From positions 868,001 to 932,000 of the forward strand of contig NZ_JACIET010000001.1 in NCBI RefSeq assembly GCF_014197015.1: a stretch of 64,000 nucleotides of DNA. Direction: 5' to 3'. This document shows, one piece after another, positions 10,227-17,864 of the stretch (position 1 is its first letter; every line of letters begins with the position of its first letter). The stretch comes from Niveibacterium umoris (GTDB taxonomy: Bacteria > Pseudomonadota > Gammaproteobacteria > Burkholderiales > Rhodocyclaceae). A program made the position numbers and the translations under genes. The notes beneath the pieces are model-generated. The model was not told the DNA's origin. It searched no databases and worked only from the letters and a program-made list of their open reading frames with translations.

Positions 10227-10640
10227 ATGTCGATCACCTGGGTGCTCGTTGCCAATGCCCGTTCTGCCACGCTTTATGAAAATCAAGGTCCGAACAAAGG
10301 TTTGACCATCGTCAAACAGATCGAGCCCGAAGCGAACGGCCTGGTGGACGACATCTCGATCGGCGCGATGGACCGAACGGCTTGGCACGGGCCCGGAGAC
10401 CTTCGACGAAACAGGGCAAAGGGATTTGCACACAGGCTGGCCGGGGAATTGCGCAGCGGGCGCAATCGCAATCGCTTTGCGCAGGCAGTGTTGGTCGCGC
10501 CGCCTGCTTTCATGGGTTTGTTGAATGCCGAACTGGATTCACCCACGGCCCAGCGCGTGAGTGGGCGTCTCGAGAAGGATTACACGAAGAATTCCACCAG
10601 CGATCTCTGCGGAAAACTGGGTGACTGCCTCTGCCCGTGA
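10227..10640 (+). CDS. Host attachment family protein (PF10116-like)
   Basis: A 137-residue soluble protein starting WVLVANARSATLYENQG, typical of proteins annotated as 'required for attachment to host cells'. The centre has GDLRRNRAKGFAHRLAGEL and the C-terminal half has QAVLVAPPAFMGLL, which resembles an eRF1-like release-factor fold (baeRF group). The name comes from a plant-symbiont phenotype; the biochemical role is not established. The ATG at 10227 is chosen because AGGAGG sits 7 bases upstream. It ends in DLCGKLGDCLCP, an unusual Cys-containing tail. It converges with thpR 7 bases away. Confidence 0.75.
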   Translation: MSITWVLVANARSATLYENQGPNKGLTIVKQIEPEANGLVDDISIGAMDRTAWHGPGDLRRNRAKGFAHRLAGELRSGRNRNRFAQAVLVAPPAFMGLLNAELDSPTAQRVSGRLEKDYTKNSTSDLCGKLGDCLCP

Positions 10641-10647
10641 TGCGGCA

Positions 10648-11196
10648 TTAGTCCCCTCCCCCGGCAAGCGGCCAGCGCGCGACGATTTCATAGCGCGCAC
10701 CGCTTGCATTCCCGGCGATTGATCGCGCCAGTACGAATTCATTGCAGCGCCATAAGCCCAGCGCCAATGGCGCTGGGGTGCGGGGGGCGCAGGCATTGCG
10801 CAGCAGGGTCAGATGCGCTTGCGTCAAGGCTGCCGGGCGATAGCCCAGGCTGCTCGCCGCGACTGCATCCGCGATGAGTGCGGCCAGTGCCGTAACCTCG
10901 GGCGGCGACACCCGTGGTCCGGCCCATACGATGCGGTTGTGCGGCCAGAAGCCCACGTAATCGATAGGCATGTCAAAGGCTTGGGCATGGATGGAATCAC
11001 CTGCCGAAATTGCTGCCTGGGCTTGTTTCTGGTCCAGCGGGCCGAGATATGCCAGCGTGCAATGAAGTGACTCGGCCTCCATCAACCGCCCGCGTTGCAC
11101 TGCCTGAGCCTGCTCGCCCAGCGCAGCAAGCGCGCTACCAAGTTCTCGCGGAGGCCAGAGCGCAAAAAAATAGCGATGCGCGCTGCTAGCGCTCAC
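10648..11196 (-). CDS. thpR: RNA 2',3'-cyclic phosphodiesterase (2'-5' RNA ligase family)
   Basis: A 182-residue 2H phosphoesterase. Both HxTx catalytic motifs are present: HCTLAYLG near residue 45 and AHLTLLRN near residue 126. The opening RYFFALWPP is typical of LigT/ThpR. It opens RNA 2',3'-cyclic phosphates; the physiological substrate is unclear. Its start overlaps the end of ispF by 11 bases, making it third in a leftward ispD-ispF-thpR set, although no link to isoprenoids is known. Confidence 0.88.
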   Translation of the reverse strand: MSASSAHRYFFALWPPRELGSALAALGEQAQAVQRGRLMEAESLHCTLAYLGPLDQKQAQAAISAGDSIHAQAFDMPIDYVGFWPHNRIVWAGPRVSPPEVTALAALIADAVAASSLGYRPAALTQAHLTLLRNACAPRTPAPLALGLWRCNEFVLARSIAGNASGARYEIVARWPLAGGGD

Positions 11197-11677
11197 GCCT
11201 CACCAACAGCGCAACCGCTTCGGCGGCGATGCCTTCACCGCGACCTGTGAAACCGAGGCGCTCGGTCGTCTTGCCCTTGAGGTTGACGGACTCCACGTCA
11301 ATCGAAAGGTCAGCGGCAATATTGGCTGCCATTGCAGGCACGTAAGGCAGCACTTTGGGCGCCTGGGCAATGATGGTGGCATCGACGTTTCCTACGCTCC
11401 AGCCGGCGCCATGTACTGCCTTGACAGCCTCGCGCAGCAGGACGCGGCTGTCGGCACCGGCATAGCGCTCGTCGGTATCGGGGAAATGGCGACCAATATC
11501 GCCAAGCCCGGCAGCGCCCAGAACGGCATCGGTAATTGCGTGCAGCAGCACATCGGCATCGGAGTGACCGAGCAGTCCACGATCAAACGGAATATCGACG
11601 CCGCCAATGATCAATTTGCGACCTGGCACCAGGGCGTGCACGTCAAATCCCTGGCCGATCCGGAACGGCACATTCAT
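11186..11677 (-). CDS. ispF: 2-C-methyl-D-erythritol 2,4-cyclodiphosphate synthase
   Basis: A 163-residue enzyme of the MEP isoprenoid pathway. It cyclises CDP-methylerythritol phosphate to MEcPP. Visible signatures are GQGFDVHAL (metal-binding Asp and His), [17 protein letters not shown] and [11 protein letters not shown]. The length is standard for a free-standing IspF. It overlaps ispD by 4 bases (ATGA), so the two are separate genes rather than the IspDF fusion seen in some bacteria. Confidence 0.97.
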   Translation of the reverse strand: MNVPFRIGQGFDVHALVPGRKLIIGGVDIPFDRGLLGHSDADVLLHAITDAVLGAAGLGDIGRHFPDTDERYAGADSRVLLREAVKAVHGAGWSVGNVDATIIAQAPKVLPYVPAMAANIAADLSIDVESVNLKGKTTERLGFTGRGEGIAAEAVALLVRRER

Positions 11678-12384
11678 TTTTGCTCCCTCGCCGCGCCGAG
11701 GATCCGGGCGGCCATTGCGAGGTCTTCGGGAAAGGTCACCTTGAAATTGGAGGCGTCCGACGGCACGAGCCGGGGTCTGTGCCCGCAGGCCTCCATCGCC
11801 GACGCTTCGTCGGTCACCTCGGGATGTGCGGCAAGCGCGTCACGCAACATCCCGATACGGAACATTTGTGGTGTCTGAGCCTGCCACAAGCCGTCGCGGG
11901 CAATGGTCTCGGCGACGCGGCCTTGCTTGTCGGCACGCTTGAGCGTGTCGGCGACTGGTACGGCCAGCAGGCCTCCGACCGGGTCCTCAGAAAGGGCTTC
12001 CAGCATGCGGTCAACCACTGCCGACGATATGCAGGCGCGTGCGGCGTCATGCACCAGCATCCAGGTGTCGTCCGGTACATATTGCGCGATCATTTCCAGC
12101 GCCTTGGTCACGCTTTCTGCTCGTGTTGCGCCGCCACACATGAGCACCTGCAGGCGCGGATCGTGCGGCCAGTCGTACTGCGCCCACCAGACATCGTCCG
12201 GCGCGAGCACGATCCACACTGTCTCAAGGCGTTCCACGGCCAACAGGGCATCGATGGTGTGGCGAATGACCGGCAGGCCCAGGAGATCCAGATACTGTTT
12301 GGGATGGGGCGCGCCCATCCTGCTGCCGCTGCCTGCTGCCGGCACCAGCGCGTGGAAACGGCTCGAATTCTTGATCGGAGTCAT
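11674..12384 (-). CDS. ispD: 2-C-methyl-D-erythritol 4-phosphate cytidylyltransferase
   Basis: A 236-residue nucleotidyltransferase that makes CDP-methylerythritol from MEP and CTP. The nucleotide-binding loop reads [20 protein letters not shown] near the N-terminus, and VHDAARACI is the conserved mid-protein motif. First gene of the leftward ispD-ispF-thpR group. It is divergent from the MgtC/DUF4010 gene. Confidence 0.96.
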   Translation of the reverse strand: MTPIKNSSRFHALVPAAGSGSRMGAPHPKQYLDLLGLPVIRHTIDALLAVERLETVWIVLAPDDVWWAQYDWPHDPRLQVLMCGGATRAESVTKALEMIAQYVPDDTWMLVHDAARACISSAVVDRMLEALSEDPVGGLLAVPVADTLKRADKQGRVAETIARDGLWQAQTPQMFRIGMLRDALAAHPEVTDEASAMEACGHRPRLVPSDASNFKVTFPEDLAMAARILGAAREQK

Positions 12385-12458
12385 GCGTAGATTCTAGCTT
12401 GGCGCGCCGGCCATGCCTTGCAGACCTATGCTATTGCTGCGACCAGGAGGCAATCACG

Positions 12459-13724
12459 ATGAACATCGCCCACGCGCAAGTGCTGTCGAGCTTCCAATTG
12501 CTGATCGTCAGCGCCGGCATCGGTTTCCTGATCGGGCTGGAGCGAGAGCGCAAGGCCTCGGCGCAGGCAGGGGTACGCACCTTCACGCTGGTTGCCATCT
12601 GCGGTGCGTTGGCGGCCTTCATCAGCCAACTGCTGAATAGTCCATGGATCGTGGGAACCGGGCTGTTTGCCACAGCAGTCATGATCATCGCCGCGCACCT
12701 GCGCAATCCGGACCAGAGTGACCCTGGGACAACGTCCGTTGCAGCGCTGCTTGCCTGCTATCTGCTCGGCGCCCTGGTGTGGCTTGGCCAGACGCCCTTT
12801 GCAGTCGGCGTTGCGGTGCTCGTCACTGCACTGTTGTACTTCAAGGCTGAACTCTCCGGCATCGCGAGTCGCCTGACCCATTCGGAATGGATCTCGATGC
12901 TGCAGTTTGCGGCGCTGAGTCTGGTCGTATTGCCGATCCTGCCGGATAAGGGTTTCGGCCCTTACGACGCACTCAACCCGCATCAGATCTGGCTGATGGT
13001 GGTGCTGATTTCGGGCGTAAGCCTTGTCGGGTACGCCTCGCTGCGTCTTTTTGGCGACCGCTACGGCACGCTGCTTGTCGGATTTGCCGGTGGGCTCGTC
13101 TCGTCGACCGCCACGACGCTGGTGTTTTCGCGGCATGCCCGCAGCAATGCCATGTTCGCCCCGGCTGCCGGGCGCGTGATCCTGCTCGCCAACCTGGTGA
13201 TGCTCGTTCGGTTGAGCCTGTTCGCCATCGTGGTGGCGCCCGCCAGTTTTGTCCCAATCGCCAGTGTGATGCTTGCCGGGCTTCTCCCTGGTCTGATCTG
13301 GATCGTGTTTGCGTGGCCCAGCGGTGCAGACCCCGCGAGTCTGCCCTTGCCGCAGACACGCAACCCGACCGAAGTCCGCGTCGCATTCGGTTTTGCAGCG
13401 CTTTACGGGGTGGTGGTGGTCGCCTCGACCTGGCTCATGGAGACCGTCGGTGCCGGCGGTTTGTACCTGGTTGCACTCGTTTCAGGTGCTACGGACGTCG
13501 ATGCCATTTCGCTTTCGAGCCTGCAGCTTCAGTCAGCCGGCAGGCTGCTCCCGACGGCCGCGGCCACTGCCATTACGATTGCCGCGCTCTCCAATCTCGC
13601 GTTCAAGACCGGCGTCGCCATGATCGTTGGCGGTAGTGCGATCCGGCGCCCGATCGCGATCGGCATGGGGGCGGTTGCGAGCGGTATCGCGGCCGGGTTG
13701 TTTGTCCTGCATGCCTCCAGCTAG
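12459..13724 (+). CDS. MgtC/SapB-like and DUF4010 domain membrane protein
   Basis: A 421-residue, very hydrophobic protein with about a dozen predicted membrane segments. The N-terminal third has GFLIGLERERKASAQAGVRT, the MgtC/SapB family signature. The rest matches DUF4010 (VVLPILPDKGFGPYDALNP; GFAGGLVSSTATTLVFS; SGATDVDAISLS). MgtC proteins act in magnesium limitation and intracellular survival, but members with a DUF4010 half are uncharacterised. Start chosen at the ATG with AGGAGG 8 bases upstream; the open frame extends 20 codons further. It stands alone between ispD and the AmmeMemoRadiSam operon. Confidence 0.82.
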   Translation: MNIAHAQVLSSFQLLIVSAGIGFLIGLERERKASAQAGVRTFTLVAICGALAAFISQLLNSPWIVGTGLFATAVMIIAAHLRNPDQSDPGTTSVAALLACYLLGALVWLGQTPFAVGVAVLVTALLYFKAELSGIASRLTHSEWISMLQFAALSLVVLPILPDKGFGPYDALNPHQIWLMVVLISGVSLVGYASLRLFGDRYGTLLVGFAGGLVSSTATTLVFSRHARSNAMFAPAAGRVILLANLVMLVRLSLFAIVVAPASFVPIASVMLAGLLPGLIWIVFAWPSGADPASLPLPQTRNPTEVRVAFGFAALYGVVVVASTWLMETVGAGGLYLVALVSGATDVDAISLSSLQLQSAGRLLPTAAATAITIAALSNLAFKTGVAMIVGGSAIRRPIAIGMGAVASGIAAGLFVLHASS

Positions 13725-13814
13725 CGCTCGCGGCGGGAAGGTGCCGGTGGGGAACTCTGCTTGGTGCAGGTCGAAAGGAGTCATCACGCAGGCGTTCAGT
13801 GTTGGTGGTGGCTC

Positions 13815-13820
13815 CTATAA
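13815..13820 (+). promoter_or_regulatory. Candidate -10 box of the AmmeMemoRadiSam operon
   Basis: A perfect TATAAT 42 bases before the ATG of the first gene. No good -35 is visible 16-18 bases upstream. Confidence 0.4.
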
Positions 13821-13861
13821 TTCAGTCGAGTAACGGGTGTTCGAATCCGCAAGGAGGTTCC

Positions 13862-14677
13862 ATGGGCATCGCAAGTGTTCGTCCGCCAGCCGTCGCAGGA
13901 CTCTTCTACCCTGGCGATCCGCGCGAACTTGACGCGATGCTTGAGCACCTGTTCGCGCGCACTGGCAATGGTGCCTTCACGGTGTGCCCGAAAGCGATCA
14001 TCGTCCCGCACGCCGGCTACATTTATTCCGGGCAAACTGCGGCGCAGGCCTTCGCACGGCTCAAACCCTGGGCCGCGACACTCTCGCGCGTGGTGATACT
14101 TGGGCCGACGCACCGCGTACCGCTGCACGGTATCGCGCTACCCGCGTCGGACGGATTTGCGACGCCTTTCGGAACGGTCGAGGTGGATCGTGGCGCGCTG
14201 GCGAAGGTGCGCGCGCTGCCCGGCGTGTGTGTATACGACGCCGCGCATGCAGGCGAACACAGCCTCGAAGTGCAGCTCCCGTTCCTGCAGCTTGTGCTCG
14301 ATCACTTCAAGGTCGTGCCGCTCGCGGTCGGGCGTGCGGACTCTCAAAGCGTTGCGACCGTGATCGAGCAGCTCTGGGGTGGGCCGGAGACGCTCTTTGT
14401 CGTGAGCACCGACCTCTCCCACTTCCATGCCTACCGCGAAGCGCAGGAACTCGACAGCGAGACCGTGCGCCGGATCCTCGCGCTCGAACACGATATCGAC
14501 CCCGAACTCGCGTGCGGGGCTTATCCGCTCAACGGTTTGATGCGCATCGCAGAGCAACACGGCATGTCGACCCTATTGCTGGAACAGTGCAACTCGGGTG
14601 ATACCGCGGGCGACCGGCGACGCGTGGTGGGTTACTGCTCGGTTGCGCTGTTCGAGCCCACACGTCATGCCCACTGA
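13862..14677 (+). CDS. amrB: AmmeMemoRadiSam system protein B (Memo family)
   Basis: A 271-residue Memo-like protein beginning VRPPAVAGLFYPGDP, the family opening. The metal-site residues known from human MEMO1 (His, His, Cys) have counterparts: H50 in VPHAGYIYSG, H84 in LGPTHRVPL and C243 in LLEQCNSGDT. VVSTDLSHF is also conserved. The fold resembles class III extradiol dioxygenases, but the bacterial reaction is not known to me. The ATG follows AAGGAGG. It is the first gene of a tight three-gene operon and overlaps the AMMECR1-like gene by 11 bases. Confidence 0.93.
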   Translation: MGIASVRPPAVAGLFYPGDPRELDAMLEHLFARTGNGAFTVCPKAIIVPHAGYIYSGQTAAQAFARLKPWAATLSRVVILGPTHRVPLHGIALPASDGFATPFGTVEVDRGALAKVRALPGVCVYDAAHAGEHSLEVQLPFLQLVLDHFKVVPLAVGRADSQSVATVIEQLWGGPETLFVVSTDLSHFHAYREAQELDSETVRRILALEHDIDPELACGAYPLNGLMRIAEQHGMSTLLLEQCNSGDTAGDRRRVVGYCSVALFEPTRHAH

Positions 14678-15218
14678 CACTGCACTGGGTCCATTGCTGA
14701 TAGCACATGCGCGTCATGCGATTGCGCAGGGGCTTGGTCTTGATTCTGAAGTGCCACCCGACGCACCTGCCCTGCATGAACAGGGTGCGGTATTCGTGAC
14801 GCTGACGCAGGATGATCGCCTGCGGGGTTGCATCGGCTCGCTGGTGGCCTACAGACCGCTGGGCGAGGATGTGCGTGCCAATGCGTTTGCCGCGGCCTTT
14901 CGCGATCCGCGCTTCGCGCCGCTGACTGCGCACGAATGGGCGGGAACGGATCTCGAAGTTTCGCTGATTGGCCCGACCGAGTGGCGCGTGTGCGCCAGCG
15001 AAGCTGAGGCCATCGCGTGGTTGCGGCCCGGTGTTGACGGTGTGATCCTCGAACACGCGGGGCTTCGCGCGACCTTTCTGCCTCAGGTATGGTCTTCGTT
15101 GCCGACCTCTGCTCTGTTCTTGTACGAGCTGCGACGCAAGGCCGGGATGCGTGGCGACCGTTGGCCCGCGGACATGCGGGTAGGCCGCTATCAGGTCGAG
15201 AAGTACCATGGCGCCTGA
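14667..15218 (+). CDS. amrA: AmmeMemoRadiSam system protein A (AMMECR1 family)
   Basis: A 183-residue AMMECR1-domain protein. The conserved core is LRGCIGSLVAYRPLGEDV, then FAAAFRDPRFAPLT and LEVSLIGPTEW, ending WPADMRVGRYQVEKY. Human AMMECR1 is linked to a developmental syndrome, but no biochemical activity is firmly assigned to the family. I place the start at the ATG inside the last codons of the Memo gene (11-base overlap), because upstream codons of the same frame do not resemble the family. It overlaps the radical SAM gene by another 11 bases. Confidence 0.92.
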   Translation: MPTDTALGPLLIAHARHAIAQGLGLDSEVPPDAPALHEQGAVFVTLTQDDRLRGCIGSLVAYRPLGEDVRANAFAAAFRDPRFAPLTAHEWAGTDLEVSLIGPTEWRVCASEAEAIAWLRPGVDGVILEHAGLRATFLPQVWSSLPTSALFLYELRRKAGMRGDRWPADMRVGRYQVEKYHGA

Positions 15219-16305
15219 ACGACCCGCATCTGATCCGGCATACCCGGCGCGCTGGTGGCACCTGCTTGACGACGGCCGCATCCAGTGCGATCTGTGCCCG
15301 CGGGAATGCCGGCTGCACGCCGATCAGCGCGGCGCCTGTTTCGTGCGGGAACGTCGCGGCGATGCCATGGTGCTCAGCACTTACGGGCGCAGCTCGGGCT
15401 TTTGCATCGATCCGATCGAGAAGAAACCGCTGAACCATTTCTATCCGGGTAGCAGCGTGCTGTCTTTCGGCACGGCGGGCTGCAACCTGGCGTGCAAGTT
15501 CTGCCAGAACTGGGATATCTCCAAGTCGCGAGACATGGACAGGCTGATGGATCGCGCATCACCGACCCAGATCGCGGAGGCAGCGGTGGCCCACGGTGCG
15601 CGCAGCGTCGCCTTCACCTACAACGACCCGGTGATTTTCGCCGAGTACGCGATCGACACCGCGGTGGCCTGCCACGAACGCGGCGTTCACACGGTGGCAG
15701 TTACGGCGGGCTACGTCTCACCGCCGGCGCGTCGCGAGTTCTATGCGGTGATGGATGCGGCCAATGTAGACCTCAAGGCCTTCTCGGATGACTTCTACGT
15801 GAAGATGACCGGCGCAAATCTGGCTCCGGTACTCGATACGCTGGTCTGGCTGCGCCACGAATCCTCGGTATGGTTCGAGATCACGACCCTGTTGATTCCG
15901 GGCGCCAACGATGGCGACGCCGAAATCGAAGCCATGTCTGCCTGGATCATGCGCGAGTTGGGTCCTGATGTGCCCTTGCATTTCAGCGCCTTCCACCCTG
16001 ACTTCAAGCTCACCGACCGCGGCCCGACACCGGCGGCAACGCTCTCGAAAGCTCGCCAGATTGCTCGCGCTGCGGGCCTTCATCATGTCTATACGGGAAA
16101 TGTTCACGATCCCGAGGGTGGGACGACCTATTGTCACGCCTGCAAGCTGCCGTTAATAGTCAGAGACTGGTACAGCATCCTCGCCTATCGCGTCGACGAC
16201 TCTGGATGCTGTTCTGCGTGCGGCACTCCGCTCGCCGGGCGTTTCGGCGCCTTCAGCAAACCGTTCGGACCACGGCGAATTCCCGTGCATCTTGACGCAA
16301 GCTGA
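15208..16305 (+). CDS. amrS: AmmeMemoRadiSam system radical SAM enzyme
   Basis: A 365-residue radical SAM protein. The CxxxCxxC cluster motif is C92, C96 and C99 in GCNLACKFCQNW. An N-terminal Cys set (C27, C30, C34, C44) and a C-terminal pair of CxxC motifs (CHAC and CSAC) could bind zinc or further iron-sulfur clusters. It resembles pyruvate formate-lyase activating enzymes, but no glycyl-radical enzyme is nearby. Last gene of the B-A-radical SAM operon, with an 11-base overlap. The system is found across archaea and bacteria and its product is unknown to me. Confidence 0.94.
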   Translation: MAPERPASDPAYPARWWHLLDDGRIQCDLCPRECRLHADQRGACFVRERRGDAMVLSTYGRSSGFCIDPIEKKPLNHFYPGSSVLSFGTAGCNLACKFCQNWDISKSRDMDRLMDRASPTQIAEAAVAHGARSVAFTYNDPVIFAEYAIDTAVACHERGVHTVAVTAGYVSPPARREFYAVMDAANVDLKAFSDDFYVKMTGANLAPVLDTLVWLRHESSVWFEITTLLIPGANDGDAEIEAMSAWIMRELGPDVPLHFSAFHPDFKLTDRGPTPAATLSKARQIARAAGLHHVYTGNVHDPEGGTTYCHACKLPLIVRDWYSILAYRVDDSGCCSACGTPLAGRFGAFSKPFGPRRIPVHLDAS

Positions 16306-16352
16306 TGCGGCAAGCTTGGCCGCTCAACTCGACATGAAAGGTTGCAGCAGGC

Positions 16353-17033
16353 ATGGCCCGCTTCGTTCACCGCCACACAGAAATGAGCATCCAGGCAAAA
16401 GGGGCCTGGTTGTCGGCCATGCTGTCGCATGTGCCCGACGCGGTGGCCTTGACGATCTGTTTTGCGGCGGCTCCCATCGCCTCACGCAATGCACGGGAAT
16501 TCGTGTTTGCCGAGGCGTTCCAGCGCGCTGGATATGCAACCCTTCTGGTCGATGGGCTGACCCAGTACGAGGAAAAACGTGACCCGGATTCGCGTTTCGA
16601 TGTGCCCAAACTCGCCGACCGCCTGGTGTCCGTCGTCGAGTGGCTTCATCACCAACCGCATCTCGGTCAACTCGCCTACGCGATTTGCGCGAGCGGAACC
16701 GCTGCAGCAGCAGCCGTGAAAGCGGCGGCGGTAGTCGACCCCGCACCATTTGCGCTGATCTGTCGCGCCGGTCGCGTGGATCTTGCCGGCGCCTCGCCGC
16801 TGCGCGCGAACCGGATCCCCTTGCTGGCGATTGCGGGCGGCCCCGCTGACGCGAACCGACGGCCGGCCGAGCACGCGTACGCGCTGATCGAGAGTGCGAA
16901 GCACTGGCATGAGGTACCCAATGCGAGCGAGCGCTTCATCGAGCCCGGTGCCCTTGACGAGGCGGCCAGCGCCAGCCTGGGTTGGGCCGAACGCTGGCGC
17001 CCGGCCACATTGGACCTCGCCGGCAACGGTTAG
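16353..17033 (+). CDS. Alpha/beta-hydrolase-like protein of unknown function
   Basis: A 226-residue protein with an alternating strand/helix layout like dienelactone-hydrolase-type alpha/beta hydrolases (FAEAFQRAGYATLLVDGLT; LAYAICASGTAAAAAVKAAA; LLAIAGGPADANRRPAEHAY). The nucleophile elbow should read GxSxG. Here it reads ICASGTA, so the serine is present but the first glycine is replaced, and no convincing catalytic His is seen. It could be a degenerate hydrolase. It starts 47 bases after the radical SAM gene in the same direction and may belong to that transcript. The start is uncertain: no strong Shine-Dalgarno, and an alternative ATG lies at 16383. Confidence 0.55.
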   Translation: MARFVHRHTEMSIQAKGAWLSAMLSHVPDAVALTICFAAAPIASRNAREFVFAEAFQRAGYATLLVDGLTQYEEKRDPDSRFDVPKLADRLVSVVEWLHHQPHLGQLAYAICASGTAAAAAVKAAAVVDPAPFALICRAGRVDLAGASPLRANRIPLLAIAGGPADANRRPAEHAYALIESAKHWHEVPNASERFIEPGALDEAASASLGWAERWRPATLDLAGNG

Positions 17034-17213
17034 CGAGGCGGCTGCGCTGGCGGATTGCGGGCCTGCGCCTATCAACAAGCAGCGGCGGGCCTTCCGGACG
17101 CGCAGCTGGCGAAGAAGCGCGCCGTGTCGCAGCGCCGCACATTCCAGCCTCAGACCTGATCGTACCCTCGCGCACTGCTTGCACCGGGGCTAAGCTTTTC
17201 TGAGGAGGCCCCG

Positions 17214-17783
17214 ATGGTCGGTGCAGTCGATGCCAGCTTCGTCGCGCGAACGTTTGCGTCCGCCTCGACGCAAGGGGTGTCTTCGCGCCCAAAATCGGCA
17301 TCCAAGCAAACCACTCCCGAAGAGACCCAGAAGCTCAACGAGCTCAAAGCGCGTGATCGCGAAGTCCGCGAACATGAGCAGGCGCACATCTCTGCCGGGG
17401 GGGCCTTGATCCGCGGTGGCGCCAGTTATAAGTACGAAACCGGGCCCGATGGCAAACAGTATGCGATCGGGGGCGACGTCTCGATAGACGTCTCGCCGGG
17501 ACGCAACGCTGCCGACACCATCCGTCGCGCCGAGCAGATCCGCGAGGCCGCGCTCGCGCCGAAGGAACCCTCGGCGCAGGACTACAGTGTCGCCGCCCAG
17601 GCTTCAGGCATGCAGGCCAAAGCACAGGCGGAAGCGTCAAAGTCCGGCCAAGATTCGCCTGCTGGCCAAGGCGGATCCGCATCGCCGCCCAACGCGGCGT
17701 CGGCCACCGCCGTTCGCGCTTATCAGATTGCCCAGGACGCCTTTACGTCGATCGCCGGAAGCCTCATCGCCGCACGCGCCTGA
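17214..17783 (+). CDS. SprA-related putative metalloprotease-like protein
   Basis: A 189-residue protein with the SprA-related (PF12118-type) signature. ARDREVREHEQAHISAGG contains HEQAH (HExxH) near residue 64, followed by YKYETGPDGKQYAIGGDVSI and LAPKEPSAQDYSVAAQASG. The zinc-peptidase idea rests on the HExxH; activity is unproven. Both ends are low-complexity, rich in Ala, Ser, Lys and Gln, and no signal peptide is evident. AGGAGG lies close before the ATG. It precedes mfd, which has its own promoter. Confidence 0.78.
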   Translation: MVGAVDASFVARTFASASTQGVSSRPKSASKQTTPEETQKLNELKARDREVREHEQAHISAGGALIRGGASYKYETGPDGKQYAIGGDVSIDVSPGRNAADTIRRAEQIREAALAPKEPSAQDYSVAAQASGMQAKAQAEASKSGQDSPAGQGGSASPPNAASATAVRAYQIAQDAFTSIAGSLIAARA

Positions 17784-17822
17784 AGCCGCTTGGCGCGGCG
17801 CACGCGCCGTGGCACCCGGGGT

Positions 17823-17844
17823 GGCGCGCGTATAATCGCGCGCC
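17823..17844 (+). promoter_or_regulatory. mfd promoter: TATAAT inside a perfect inverted repeat
   Basis: GGCGCGCG-TATAAT-CGCGCGCC: perfect 8-bp arms flank a consensus -10 box, 28 bases before the mfd ATG. No recognisable -35 lies 16-18 bases upstream. Confidence 0.55.
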
Positions 17845-17864
17845 TTGCCAACCCGTCTCTTCCC

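Noticed and set aside
17808-17830. TGGCAC upstream of mfd as a sigma-54 promoter
   Set aside because: The TTGC -12 element is missing at the required spacing, while a consensus TATAAT follows.
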